This document shows, in pieces, positions 53,301-61,037 of a DNA stretch of 64,000 nucleotides. Numbering within the stretch: position 1 is the first letter of the stretch; every line of letters starts with the position of its first letter. Both the position numbers and the translations under genes were made by a program. Origin of the DNA: Thiomicrospira aerophila AL3 (GTDB lineage: Bacteria > Pseudomonadota > Gammaproteobacteria > Thiomicrospirales > Thiomicrospiraceae); contig NZ_CP007030.1 in assembly GCF_000227665.2 (NCBI RefSeq), forward strand, positions 1,550,001-1,614,000. The letters run 5' to 3'. A model generated the notes under the pieces. The model did not search any database, was not told the DNA's origin, and saw nothing but the letters and a program-made list of their open reading frames with translations.

Positions 53301-54910
53301 GTGCCCACATCTGTGCCCCAGATAATGTTTTCCAGACGGTTTTTTTGCAACTTAAGTGCCTGTTCGGCATGCATCACCTGATCGATATCTAAATGCACGC
53401 CCATCATCTGAATCGGTTCACCTTGTTCATTTGATTTGGTCACCCGTCCGCGCCCCTGTATCCAGGTCCATCCGCCGGCATTATTTTTGCAACGAAACCT
53501 GACATTAAAAGTCTTGTTAACCTTAATCTGCGCTTGCACAGCACCAAGCATCTCAGATAAATCATCCGGGTGAATTAGCTTATTAAACCGATCAAGATCA
53601 ATTGGGAAGGCTTGTGGTTGATAACCTAGCTGAAGATAAGCCTGATCAGACCATTCAATATGATTGGTTACCATGTCCCAAACCCACATGCCTGTTGAAG
53701 AGGCTTCCAAAGCGAGCTCAAGCTTTCCCTGAGCATGTTGGGCAGCAAGCTTTAACTCAACTTGCTCGGTTTGATCAAGTAAATAACCATGCACTAGATT
53801 CACATTGCCATCAAAGTAAGGGCTAGCATAAAAATAGAACCAACGCGATTGCCCCTGATTATCAAGAATGCGGTAGGTTTGCTGAACGCATGCTACCTGT
53901 TGAGTTATGGCCTCCTGCATCTCAGATTTGAGCGCTTGAATATCTTCCGGGTGAACAATATTAAGCAGACCATTACCCGGTTTTTTAAAAAAGTCTGTTG
54001 AATAACCCAGAATCTCCTCGAGGTTTTCAGACACAAACGAAACTGGCCAGTTATCTATCGCTTGCCACACCAAAACGACTACTGGGCCTTTCTTGAATAA
54101 AGCACGTTCAGCTTGCAAGTTTCGCTGCTGCTCAGATAAAAGATTCCGCCAATTTTCATAAACCATTGCTACTAAATCTTTTTGATGCAGCAAACCAACA
54201 ATCTTCTCATTTTCAATAACAATGATTCGTTTAAGCTTTTTCTCTCGGCTAAAGGCAAGTGCTGACTGCAACGAAGTATCGGCTGGCAGTGTCACGATCG
54301 GACAGCTCATAAACCTATCTACTGAAGTCGATTCAGCAACATTTTGCGCCAAGGCATCTGTGATATCTTGCTGGGTAACAATTCCATAACCCTGCGGATG
54401 CCCCTCAATAATGGCTGCGGTTTGCTGATGCTCTCGTAAAGCAAGCAGCACCTCTTTCAAACTGCTCTGACAGGTTAAGATTAGATAATCAGCAATATTG
54501 ATGATATCAGCCAGTTTTTTAAACTTTGACAAATGCTCTGGATCTAAATGCGCTGCGATGTCGGAATAACTAACAATACCTGAAAGGGTCCCATTTGAAT
54601 CCAACAAACATAAATACTCAAATGCACTCTCTTTTAAAGCCGCCAAACCATCAAATAAACTCGCCGACTCAGGCAAACATTTTACGAACTGCAATGAGCA
54701 TTGGGATAAGGGTTTTTTAAAATCAATCGCCTCTAAACGAAAAGTAACCAATTCGCGCGTCGTGATCATTCGCAAACCTTGTTCGCTAATGATGACCAAA
54801 TCCCTCAACTTCGTCTTGCTCATCAAATCCAGTGCATCTTGAATAGATGCATGCTCAACCAGAGTCACGACTTCTTTAGTAGCAATAGTCGCTAGTTGTG
54901 GAAAAAACAT
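50375..54910 (-). CDS. Giant hybrid sensor kinase: four CBS, five PAS, kinase, receiver, Hpt
   Basis: About 1511 residues, no membrane helix. Order: four CBS motifs (about 5-260), a helical segment, five PAS/PAC units (about 290-900, e.g. GMWVWDMVTNHIEWSDQAYLQ and GTWEWNVQTG), HisKA with MSHEIRTPMNG (about 935), HATPase with NAFKFTEQG and GTGLGLVISQRLV, receiver with LILMDIQMPIMDGY (about 1215), and an Hpt domain with the His in VHSLKGVAGNLAA (about 1385). The start is set at 54910 because GGAG lies six bases upstream; an ATG at 54913 is adjacent. CBS pairs suggest nucleotide sensing, which is inference. Confidence 0.9.
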   Translation of the reverse strand: MFFPQLATIATKEVVTLVEHASIQDALDLMSKTKLRDLVIISEQGLRMITTRELVTFRLEAIDFKKPLSQCSLQFVKCLPESASLFDGLAALKESAFEYLCLLDSNGTLSGIVSYSDIAAHLDPEHLSKFKKLADIINIADYLILTCQSSLKEVLLALREHQQTAAIIEGHPQGYGIVTQQDITDALAQNVAESTSVDRFMSCPIVTLPADTSLQSALAFSREKKLKRIIVIENEKIVGLLHQKDLVAMVYENWRNLLSEQQRNLQAERALFKKGPVVVLVWQAIDNWPVSFVSENLEEILGYSTDFFKKPGNGLLNIVHPEDIQALKSEMQEAITQQVACVQQTYRILDNQGQSRWFYFYASPYFDGNVNLVHGYLLDQTEQVELKLAAQHAQGKLELALEASSTGMWVWDMVTNHIEWSDQAYLQLGYQPQAFPIDLDRFNKLIHPDDLSEMLGAVQAQIKVNKTFNVRFRCKNNAGGWTWIQGRGRVTKSNEQGEPIQMMGVHLDIDQVMHAEQALKLQKNRLENIIWGTDVGTWEWNVQTGQTIFNEQWAAIIGYQLDELEPTTIETWLHFAHQDDLIESQNSLQAHFEGITKHYEVEARMRHKEGHWVWVLDRGKVVSWTADGKPEWMAGTHQDITQQKQMQLDLLKSKESLNRAQKTASLGNWELDLVKNELFWSDEVFRIFEVDPAKHSASLEAFYLTTHPDDRRLVNDAYEASVKNKQAYEIEHRLLMSDGRIKWVREKSHHLVNEAGNIIKSLGTVQDITTQKQVEFALEEQKELYLNLVENHPYFINRFLPDTTTLYCNQTMADFFGVATQDMIGTRWITTLPEELQVQAMQALHACSPSSPLSENINQVFDAQGRARSIKWTTHGFFDAQGRIKYYQSVGQDITEQLDLEISLKEAKQQAEASSLAKSAFLANMSHEIRTPMNGIIGLSELALQEQSVSKLHEKLNKIHRSGRLLLGVINDVLDFSKIEAGKLELQTDAFSIHHVVDDISHLFMTGVQDGQVQFMLDDSAMVHSHFCADELRLRQVLLNLLGNAFKFTEQGIVKLTISEHNDEQGQAWLDFIVSDTGLGISKQQQTAIFEPFQQADTSITRQYGGTGLGLVISQRLVSLMDGVGIHLESDLGEGSKFSFSIPVQLANAELVKSINPIHHEPHLNEEFNGQVLLVEDNEINQEVILNQLDHLNLDVVLAENGQQAVDLVREHRFDLILMDIQMPIMDGYQATRAIREFDSDTPIVALTAAAMIEDKKKALAAGMNEHLSKPIQLQELRSLIGRYLSLSDAVIKQRGVSAKPFTSENKQQLINRDRGLEQLGGNLPLYEKLLKQLGHDLNDKYQALPDRLANLINNETAQTTEWQAIESLVHSLKGVAGNLAADLLFIICEQLQPLLRQQQKPEPGLVTAFRTAFNETYELIAAQISTSPKILLNEPDNIVDKFNIEVLKNLAARISKNEYIDDVELVEISTRIPKELRPLWHNIERHLEAFDFEQALVVLNNLMAEFKRYN

Positions 54911-54966
54911 CATTAGCTCCAATGGTTAGTTTTGATTAGCCTTGCAAGTCTTAATTGCTAACACAA

Positions 54967-57207
54967 TCAATCTTCAGAAAGTTCAACAGGTAGCTGAGGT
55001 TTACCAAATAAATAGCCTTGAAAAGCTGTTGCGCCTGCATCTTGTGCAGCAATAAACTGCGCTTGAGTTTCAATACCCTCCATAACTAACTGATAGCCGG
55101 CTTCGCGAATCATTTTTGCGGTGGCTTGAATAATCCCTTTGGTTTTATCATCTAACTCCAAAGCTCTGGTTAAGGTCATATCAAATTTAACGATATCTAC
55201 TGGCATATTGGCCAAATAACGAATTGAGGAATAGCCACTGCCAAAATCATCCAGAGCAACCAAAAACCCTATCTCTCGCAAGGCATTAAGCTTTAAAGTC
55301 ACCAACTCCATATTACGGATTAGACTGGTTTCAGTAATTTCAACAATAATTTTATAATCTTGAGTAAACTGAGCTAACACAGCTAACTCTCGCTCTAAAT
55401 TCAACTGAAGTAATGAGTCTGGCGAAATATTAAAAGACAAGCCTTGGCCTTTTTTGAGTTTGCCCTCAATAAACAATTGCGTAATGGCTTTGATAACCTG
55501 TTTATCCAGGTCTATATCAAGATGTCGATGATTAACAACATTAAAAATCTCACCTGGAAAAATGAGCATTCCTGATTTTTTTATTCTTACCAAAGCTTCA
55601 AAATAATTCACTTTGCCCTCAACATTCACCACAGGCTGTAGATGCATTTCAATGCCCTCACCTGTTTGCAAGGCTTGTAAAATAACGCCAACCTGTCTAT
55701 TAGACATCAATGTTTTAGCAGCTGAGAGCTCATCATCTGCAAACAATTGCACCTTGTCGTGTAACGAATGCTTGGACTTATAAAGTGCAATATCGGCATG
55801 CTTTAGTAAGTTTTGCAAGGTTTGATATTGCGCACTAATGCTTAACCCCAAGCTAAAGGTGACGCGCTCTTGGATGCCCAATTCTTGCAAAGGTAAAGCT
55901 TGCAAGGATTCAAATACATTTTGAGCAAGGTCTTTTAGGGTTTCTGCCGTATCGACATTTAAAATCGCTGCAAATTCATCCCCCCCGATTCTAAAAATAG
56001 TGGCATGCGCAGGTAAAGATTTCTTTAAAGCTTGAGCGGTACACTTAATAACCTTATCACCTACTTCAAGGCCATAGCTATCATTAATGGCTTTAAAATA
56101 ATCACAGTCCACCAGAATAAAACCAACAGTTTGGTTGCTTGACTGCCCAGAGTTACAGAGCTGCTGCAGCATCTCATCAAAAGAAAATCTATTTAATAAT
56201 CCTGAAAGTGCATCTATTCGAGATTGTTTTGAGTAACGCTCATGCTGATAATTAAGCTCTTTTTTCGCGGTTAATAATGCTTGATTATAACCAAAGAGTG
56301 ATTCTTGCAGATCCTCAAACTCGCTGACGAGATAGTGCTTCGCTGGCTGCACTACCTCACCTGGCTTGTTTTTTAATTCAACGAGATAACTGCTTATGCT
56401 CTCAAGTGGTAAAACAAGACTAAACCTAAAGAAAATAATGAACAGTATCGCGACAACCACCGCATAAACCAAAACATAAAAGATAAATTCTTGGATTAAT
56501 GCCCATAAAAAATTATCAACGGGATTATCAATGACATCAAACGCAATAAATTCACTTGGGTTCGCTAATAAATCAGCGGCTAAAACCAGCCGATTGCCTT
56601 GATAAGATTCCGCTTTTAGGCTGTTTCTATCGATATATTGAAACTGTTGCTGTTGCTGTAGCCAACTTAAAAAGCTTAGATTAATCCCAACAAAACCCAG
56701 CGTACTATCAGATTGTCGTTGTACGACTGGCACAAATAAGCGGTAATCAATACTTTGACCTTCCAGTTGAAAAGCAGTTAATTCATCAGGCACCAACGAC
56801 GGCAAAAATTGCGAGTCAGGATCATTAGGCCCTTTTTGAATCAGCTGCTGGCCATTGGCTGCATATAAATCAAGATCATTAAAATAGAAGCGCCAATATT
56901 GCGAATCTTTTAACCGTTGGTTACGCCAAAAAAAATAATAACGTGATTGGTTGAGTTGTTGATGGACTTCATCCCAGTCGGCTAATTCAGTGACACGTTG
57001 CTCTGCTTGCAGAATAAATTGCTCTAAATGATGTTTTAGCTCTCGCTCTGCTGCATAGGCTACCTGCTCTGCTGCCTGAGCTTTAACCTGTTGAGCACTG
57101 GTGTAAAGATACCCAAACATAAACAAATAGACACCTAATGACACTGACAAGAAAATCAACATATGCCATTTTGCTTTAATCGGTTTAAAGTGAGAAAGCT
57201 TTGTCAT
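54967..57207 (-). CDS. Membrane GGDEF-EAL protein with large periplasmic sensor
   Basis: A 746-residue protein: helix 1 (about 13-33), periplasmic domain of about 195 residues resembling CHASE4 folds (LKDSQYWRFYFNDLDLYAANGQ), helix 2 (about 237-262), a linker, GGDEF with intact FRIGGDEFAAIL, and EAL with EALVRIKKSG, NISPDSL and DDFGSGYSSI. Both catalytic motifs look usable. Overlaps the hydrolase stop in ATGA, so the two are translationally coupled; a periplasmic hydrolase product might be what the sensor domain reads. Confidence 0.92.
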   Translation of the reverse strand: MTKLSHFKPIKAKWHMLIFLSVSLGVYLFMFGYLYTSAQQVKAQAAEQVAYAAERELKHHLEQFILQAEQRVTELADWDEVHQQLNQSRYYFFWRNQRLKDSQYWRFYFNDLDLYAANGQQLIQKGPNDPDSQFLPSLVPDELTAFQLEGQSIDYRLFVPVVQRQSDSTLGFVGINLSFLSWLQQQQQFQYIDRNSLKAESYQGNRLVLAADLLANPSEFIAFDVIDNPVDNFLWALIQEFIFYVLVYAVVVAILFIIFFRFSLVLPLESISSYLVELKNKPGEVVQPAKHYLVSEFEDLQESLFGYNQALLTAKKELNYQHERYSKQSRIDALSGLLNRFSFDEMLQQLCNSGQSSNQTVGFILVDCDYFKAINDSYGLEVGDKVIKCTAQALKKSLPAHATIFRIGGDEFAAILNVDTAETLKDLAQNVFESLQALPLQELGIQERVTFSLGLSISAQYQTLQNLLKHADIALYKSKHSLHDKVQLFADDELSAAKTLMSNRQVGVILQALQTGEGIEMHLQPVVNVEGKVNYFEALVRIKKSGMLIFPGEIFNVVNHRHLDIDLDKQVIKAITQLFIEGKLKKGQGLSFNISPDSLLQLNLERELAVLAQFTQDYKIIVEITETSLIRNMELVTLKLNALREIGFLVALDDFGSGYSSIRYLANMPVDIVKFDMTLTRALELDDKTKGIIQATAKMIREAGYQLVMEGIETQAQFIAAQDAGATAFQGYLFGKPQLPVELSED

Positions 57208-58103
57208 TCATCAGACTCGTTATTAATACGTTCACGCACTTGTTTTAAGATGTCTGCGATTCTTTCTTGTAAATCAAATTCATAAAGGCTTGAAAAAAAA
57301 TGATTTGCACCTTCGATAAGCTGAACATTAGCATGCGCTGAACGCATTTCATCAAGCCAACCTGGTTTAATTTTATGCAAAATCTCATCTTCGCCCCCCA
57401 TAACGACCTCAACGGGCACTTTAATCATTTGCATGTAGGCGGCTGTCTGCGCCCTCGTTAACTGGATGTAGGATAAAAAACTTGCCGGTGTTGCAAAATA
57501 ATCCTTTTCACAAAACATAAGACTAAAAAGCGCGGGGTTCGGATTATCCATCAACATCAAATAACGTGCCCTTTGCAAGTCTTCTTGTTTGGTGCCAATA
57601 TCCTCATCGCCAAAATAAAACATACTGGTCAGAATAAGTTGTACTACGGCTGAATGGGGCTCAGTCGCCTGACTAAAAATAATATATTGACTGCCACTTG
57701 AATGGCCAAGTAACACTATATTTCGATAACCCTGTTCAACCAGCCAATCTAGCCATAGGTCAATTTCGGCCCTATTATCCTCAAGTGTATGAGTATGCAA
57801 ACTATTACAACTCATCGAAGCCTGACGTGCACTAATCCCGTAACTCAGATTCGGTGCTAAGGCAGCAATACCTTGGTCATTGAGTGCGGCCATTAAACTA
57901 TTTATGGTATGAAAATTATTTGTGGTTAAAAAACCATGCAGAACTAATACCGCAAGATTTTTATCTTCAACAACGGGCTCGACAAACTTCGCCTGCAAAA
58001 AGAAACCTGGCTGCGATTCAAGATAAACAATGTTAGCCTTGGCATATTGGCTAACCGGCCATAAAGCCAAAACAATCATCACAAGTCTTAACTTAGCTGC
58101 CAT
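57204..58103 (-). CDS. Exported alpha/beta hydrolase
   Basis: A 299-residue protein with signal peptide ending SQYAKAN. Alpha/beta-hydrolase marks: LVLHGFLTTNNF (oxyanion region), the nucleophile in LLGHSSGSQYIIF, an acid in VVMGGEDEIL and the final His in LIEGANHFFSSLYE. The substrate is unknown. First gene of the leftward operon with GGDEF-EAL, hybrid kinase, REC-GGDEF and a membrane protein. Confidence 0.86.
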   Translation of the reverse strand: MAAKLRLVMIVLALWPVSQYAKANIVYLESQPGFFLQAKFVEPVVEDKNLAVLVLHGFLTTNNFHTINSLMAALNDQGIAALAPNLSYGISARQASMSCNSLHTHTLEDNRAEIDLWLDWLVEQGYRNIVLLGHSSGSQYIIFSQATEPHSAVVQLILTSMFYFGDEDIGTKQEDLQRARYLMLMDNPNPALFSLMFCEKDYFATPASFLSYIQLTRAQTAAYMQMIKVPVEVVMGGEDEILHKIKPGWLDEMRSAHANVQLIEGANHFFSSLYEFDLQERIADILKQVRERINNESDE

Positions 58104-58327
58104 CAGTCACGCCCTGAGGATTGAACAAGAATTAAGAACAACTGATTTATAAAAATTACTTATACCCATAAAAGTAAAAACCCAAAAAATTCATTATATT
58201 CAAGATGTAATATTATCAGCATCTTATTATTCATTTGAGAAAATTAAGTCTATTTTCGTTGTTTACAAGTGTTTTTCAGTTCAAAATGCTGATGAACTTA
58301 ACGATTTAAATACTAAGGAAGATACCC

Positions 58328-59863
58328 ATGGCAAACTGGAGTGCCGGCTACGCAGCTGATGTTGACTACACATTCGGTTATTTTAAAGAACTCAATCCAT
58401 TACAAATTCGCTTAGCGCTGCTCGATGCCGGCGTGGCCCCTCCCGAACAGCTCAATGCCTGCGAATTAGGTTTTGGGCAAGGGGTCAGTGTTAATATTCA
58501 CGCCGCCGCTAGCCAAACGCGTTGGTTTGGTACTGACTTTAGCCCAACTCAAGCCGGCTTTGCGCAAGATATGAGCCATGCCTGCGACAACCAGGCCTGC
58601 TTATATGATCAATCCTTTGCCGAGTTTGCCCAACGTGATGATTTACCCGAGTTTGATTTTATTGCTTTGCATGGTATTTGGGCTTGGGTGTCCGATGAAA
58701 ACCGCAAAATATTGGTCGATTTTATTGGCCGCAAACTCAAGCTAGGCGGTGTGCTCTATATCAGTTACAACACCCCTAATGGTTGGGCAACCATGATGCC
58801 TATTCGCCATCTACTTAACCAATACGCCCACACCATGACGGTTAGCGGCGACAACTCGGTTAATAAAATTGGCCAAGCCTTCGACTTTGTTGACCAACTC
58901 CTTGCTACCAATCCCGCCTACTTACAAGCCAACCCACAATTGCGTAAAACCTTCGATTTGGTCAAATCTCAAAATGCGCAGTATTTGGCTCATGAATATT
59001 TCAGTGATGATTGGACGCCGATGCATTTTTCAGACATGCATAGTTGGCTTAGTCCGATTAAATTAGACTATGTCTGCTCGGCCAACACCCTCGACCAAGT
59101 CAATGCGATTAATATTACCGAGGCTGAAGAAGCGATGATTGCGGATCAAACTAATCCGTTATTTCGTGAAACCGTTCGCGATATCTGCATGAACCAACAA
59201 TTCCGCAAAGACCTTTGGATTAAAGGCCCGAAACGCCTGGATAAATTTGAGCAGATGGAAGCTCTTTTTGGCCTGCAACTGGTACTGACAGAATTACGTG
59301 ACGAAGTCGAGCTGAGTGTCAATGGCATGCTTGGGCCAGTAAAACTCAAAGCTGAAACCTATGGCCCGATTTTAGATTTCTTTGCTGATTATCAGCCTAA
59401 AAAACTCGGTGAGCTACTGCAAGCCATGCAACCACTCGGGATTGGCATGGATAAAGTGATGCAAGCCATGATGATTTTAACCGGAAAACAAACGCTACAA
59501 TTGGCACAAGCACCCGAAGAGATTGCTCAGGCGAAACTTAAAACCGATAAGTTAAATCTATTTTTGTTGAAAAAAGCGCGCGGACGCGACGATATTACCG
59601 TGCTGGCCAGTCCGGTAACAGGTGGCGGCATTGATATTCAAGGCTACGAGATGCTATTTTTATTAGCTATGCGCTTTGGTCATCAAACACCTGAAGCGAT
59701 TGCACCTTTTGCTTGGGGGCTGCTCAAGCAGCGCGGTGTAAAACTGCATCGAAACGGCCAATGGCTCGAAACAGACGCAGAAAACTTGGCAGAGCTTGCT
59801 AAGCAGGTCGAGTTTTTTCTCGACGAGCCACTCAAGCTCTACCAAGCATTAGGTATTCACTAG
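58328..59863 (+). CDS. SAM-dependent methyltransferase with regulatory domain
   Basis: A 511-residue protein. N-terminal class I methyltransferase: YTFGYFKELNPLQIRLALLDAG, motif I ACELGFGQGVSVNIHAA, DFIALHGIWAWVSDENR and LYISYNTPNGW. The middle and C-terminal part (about 230-510) fits the 'methyltransferase regulatory domain' found in proteins of this type. Substrate unknown; relatives often lie near surface polysaccharide genes, but none is here. It has its own promoter region of 224 AT-rich bases, which includes a short inverted repeat AAGATG-N12-CATCTT (58202-58225). Confidence 0.85.
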   Translation: MANWSAGYAADVDYTFGYFKELNPLQIRLALLDAGVAPPEQLNACELGFGQGVSVNIHAAASQTRWFGTDFSPTQAGFAQDMSHACDNQACLYDQSFAEFAQRDDLPEFDFIALHGIWAWVSDENRKILVDFIGRKLKLGGVLYISYNTPNGWATMMPIRHLLNQYAHTMTVSGDNSVNKIGQAFDFVDQLLATNPAYLQANPQLRKTFDLVKSQNAQYLAHEYFSDDWTPMHFSDMHSWLSPIKLDYVCSANTLDQVNAINITEAEEAMIADQTNPLFRETVRDICMNQQFRKDLWIKGPKRLDKFEQMEALFGLQLVLTELRDEVELSVNGMLGPVKLKAETYGPILDFFADYQPKKLGELLQAMQPLGIGMDKVMQAMMILTGKQTLQLAQAPEEIAQAKLKTDKLNLFLLKKARGRDDITVLASPVTGGGIDIQGYEMLFLLAMRFGHQTPEAIAPFAWGLLKQRGVKLHRNGQWLETDAENLAELAKQVEFFLDEPLKLYQALGIH

Positions 59864-59869
59864 GTTAAA

Positions 59870-60271
59870 TTAGTTCTCAACTTTATTTTCTGTGGGTTCG
59901 AGGTTTTCAAGCGTTAGGGTGTGATGAGGTTTTAACCAAAAAGTTTGCCCCTGCGCTTGAACCTGCACCTGGTCATAATTCATATCTAACACACGAATAC
60001 CATCTCGTTCACTATGGCGAGTCAAATACTGACCATTCACCCTAACGCGCATTTGACCATCCGTGCCCATCACGACCGATTCGATCTGAATGACCAGGGG
60101 TGTCGTAGCCGCTGAAGTATCTGAAACGCTGGGCTTCATGTCACTATTATGCTCACTAGCTTGTACGACAACGCCAGTCATAGTGGCGAATGCAAGTGGC
60201 CATGCTACTAGGCCAGCTACCAGCCGACCTTCAAATCTTGAGTTTTGTTTTCTTACTGTATTTTTTTTCAT
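59870..60271 (-). CDS. Exported small protein, possibly MshK/PulC-like
   Basis: About 133 residues from the ATG at 60271 (GGAGG at six bases). A basic N-terminus, one hydrophobic segment (about 17-38) ending VVVQAS, a polar linker, then a single small strand-rich domain: VIQIESVVMGTDGQMRVRVNGQYLTRHSERDGIRVLDMNYDQVQV and FWLKPHHTL. The pattern 'value is set, binds, is scaled' of MshK/PulC-type pilus or secretion proteins is a weak resemblance only. I do not recognise it with confidence. Confidence 0.65.
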   Translation of the reverse strand: MKKNTVRKQNSRFEGRLVAGLVAWPLAFATMTGVVVQASEHNSDMKPSVSDTSAATTPLVIQIESVVMGTDGQMRVRVNGQYLTRHSERDGIRVLDMNYDQVQVQAQGQTFWLKPHHTLTLENLEPTENKVEN

Positions 60272-60305
60272 AACATCCTCCAAAAGTAGCTTATGTTGTT
60301 ATTTT

Positions 60306-60857
60306 TTATTGATGTTTTTTTGAGTCATCATCTCGCCACTCACCTTCAATTACATTAGGATTTTTGTTGTTGTCCTTATTAGTATCTTGATTTTCGACCG
60401 GCCCCTCCTGATGTACACGATGATACTTAATATGCCCAGTAATCGGGTCACGAGACTGCCACTCGGCATCAACGGTATAGTGATATTGCTGGGACGCATA
60501 GCGCTTAGCGCCGCGCAGCAACCAAAATTGGGCAACTTTTGCTCTAATTGGCGGAATCAGCAATAACAAACCTATCACATCGGTAACCAGGCCTGGCAAA
60601 AATAAGATAATGCCGCCAATGAAAATAAGGGTCCCTTCAAGTGCCGCTTGCTGGGGCATTTGACCTTGCGCCATTTGACGCTGCGCCTGCTTAACCAATT
60701 GCACGCCTTGGTATTTCATTAAAATGCCGCCCAATGCAGCCGTAGCAATAATCATCAAAATTGTTGGTAACGCACCGATTGCACCGCCCAACTCAATAAG
60801 AATGTATAACTCCATTAAGGGCGTCACAATAAAAATCAAAAACATGTAAAGAAACAT
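60306..60857 (-). CDS. fxsA: FxsA family membrane protein
   Basis: A 183-residue inner-membrane protein with the FxsA pattern: MELYILIELGGAIGALPTILMIIATAALGGILMKYQG, then GTLIFIGGIILFLPGLVTDVIGLLLLIPPIR. E. coli FxsA eases F-plasmid exclusion of phage T7. A soluble acidic tail of about 60 residues (VEGEWRDDD-like end) follows. A CAGGCCTG copy falls in the PGLVTD codons. Divergent from dsbD. Confidence 0.9.
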   Translation of the reverse strand: MFLYMFLIFIVTPLMELYILIELGGAIGALPTILMIIATAALGGILMKYQGVQLVKQAQRQMAQGQMPQQAALEGTLIFIGGIILFLPGLVTDVIGLLLLIPPIRAKVAQFWLLRGAKRYASQQYHYTVDAEWQSRDPITGHIKYHRVHQEGPVENQDTNKDNNKNPNVIEGEWRDDDSKKHQ

Positions 60858-61037
60858 AAGACCTACTTTTAAAAGTTAATTTTTATCAGTTTCCCACTTT
60901 TTAGCCATTAAAAAAAGTTAAAGGTGCAAAAAAACCACCTTCACAAACCTTTCTTGATAGAGATTAACTTTTCAACGTAAGGTTTGGTAGAATCTGAAAC
61001 AAAATTTATAAAAATAACAACGATAAAAGGATACCCT

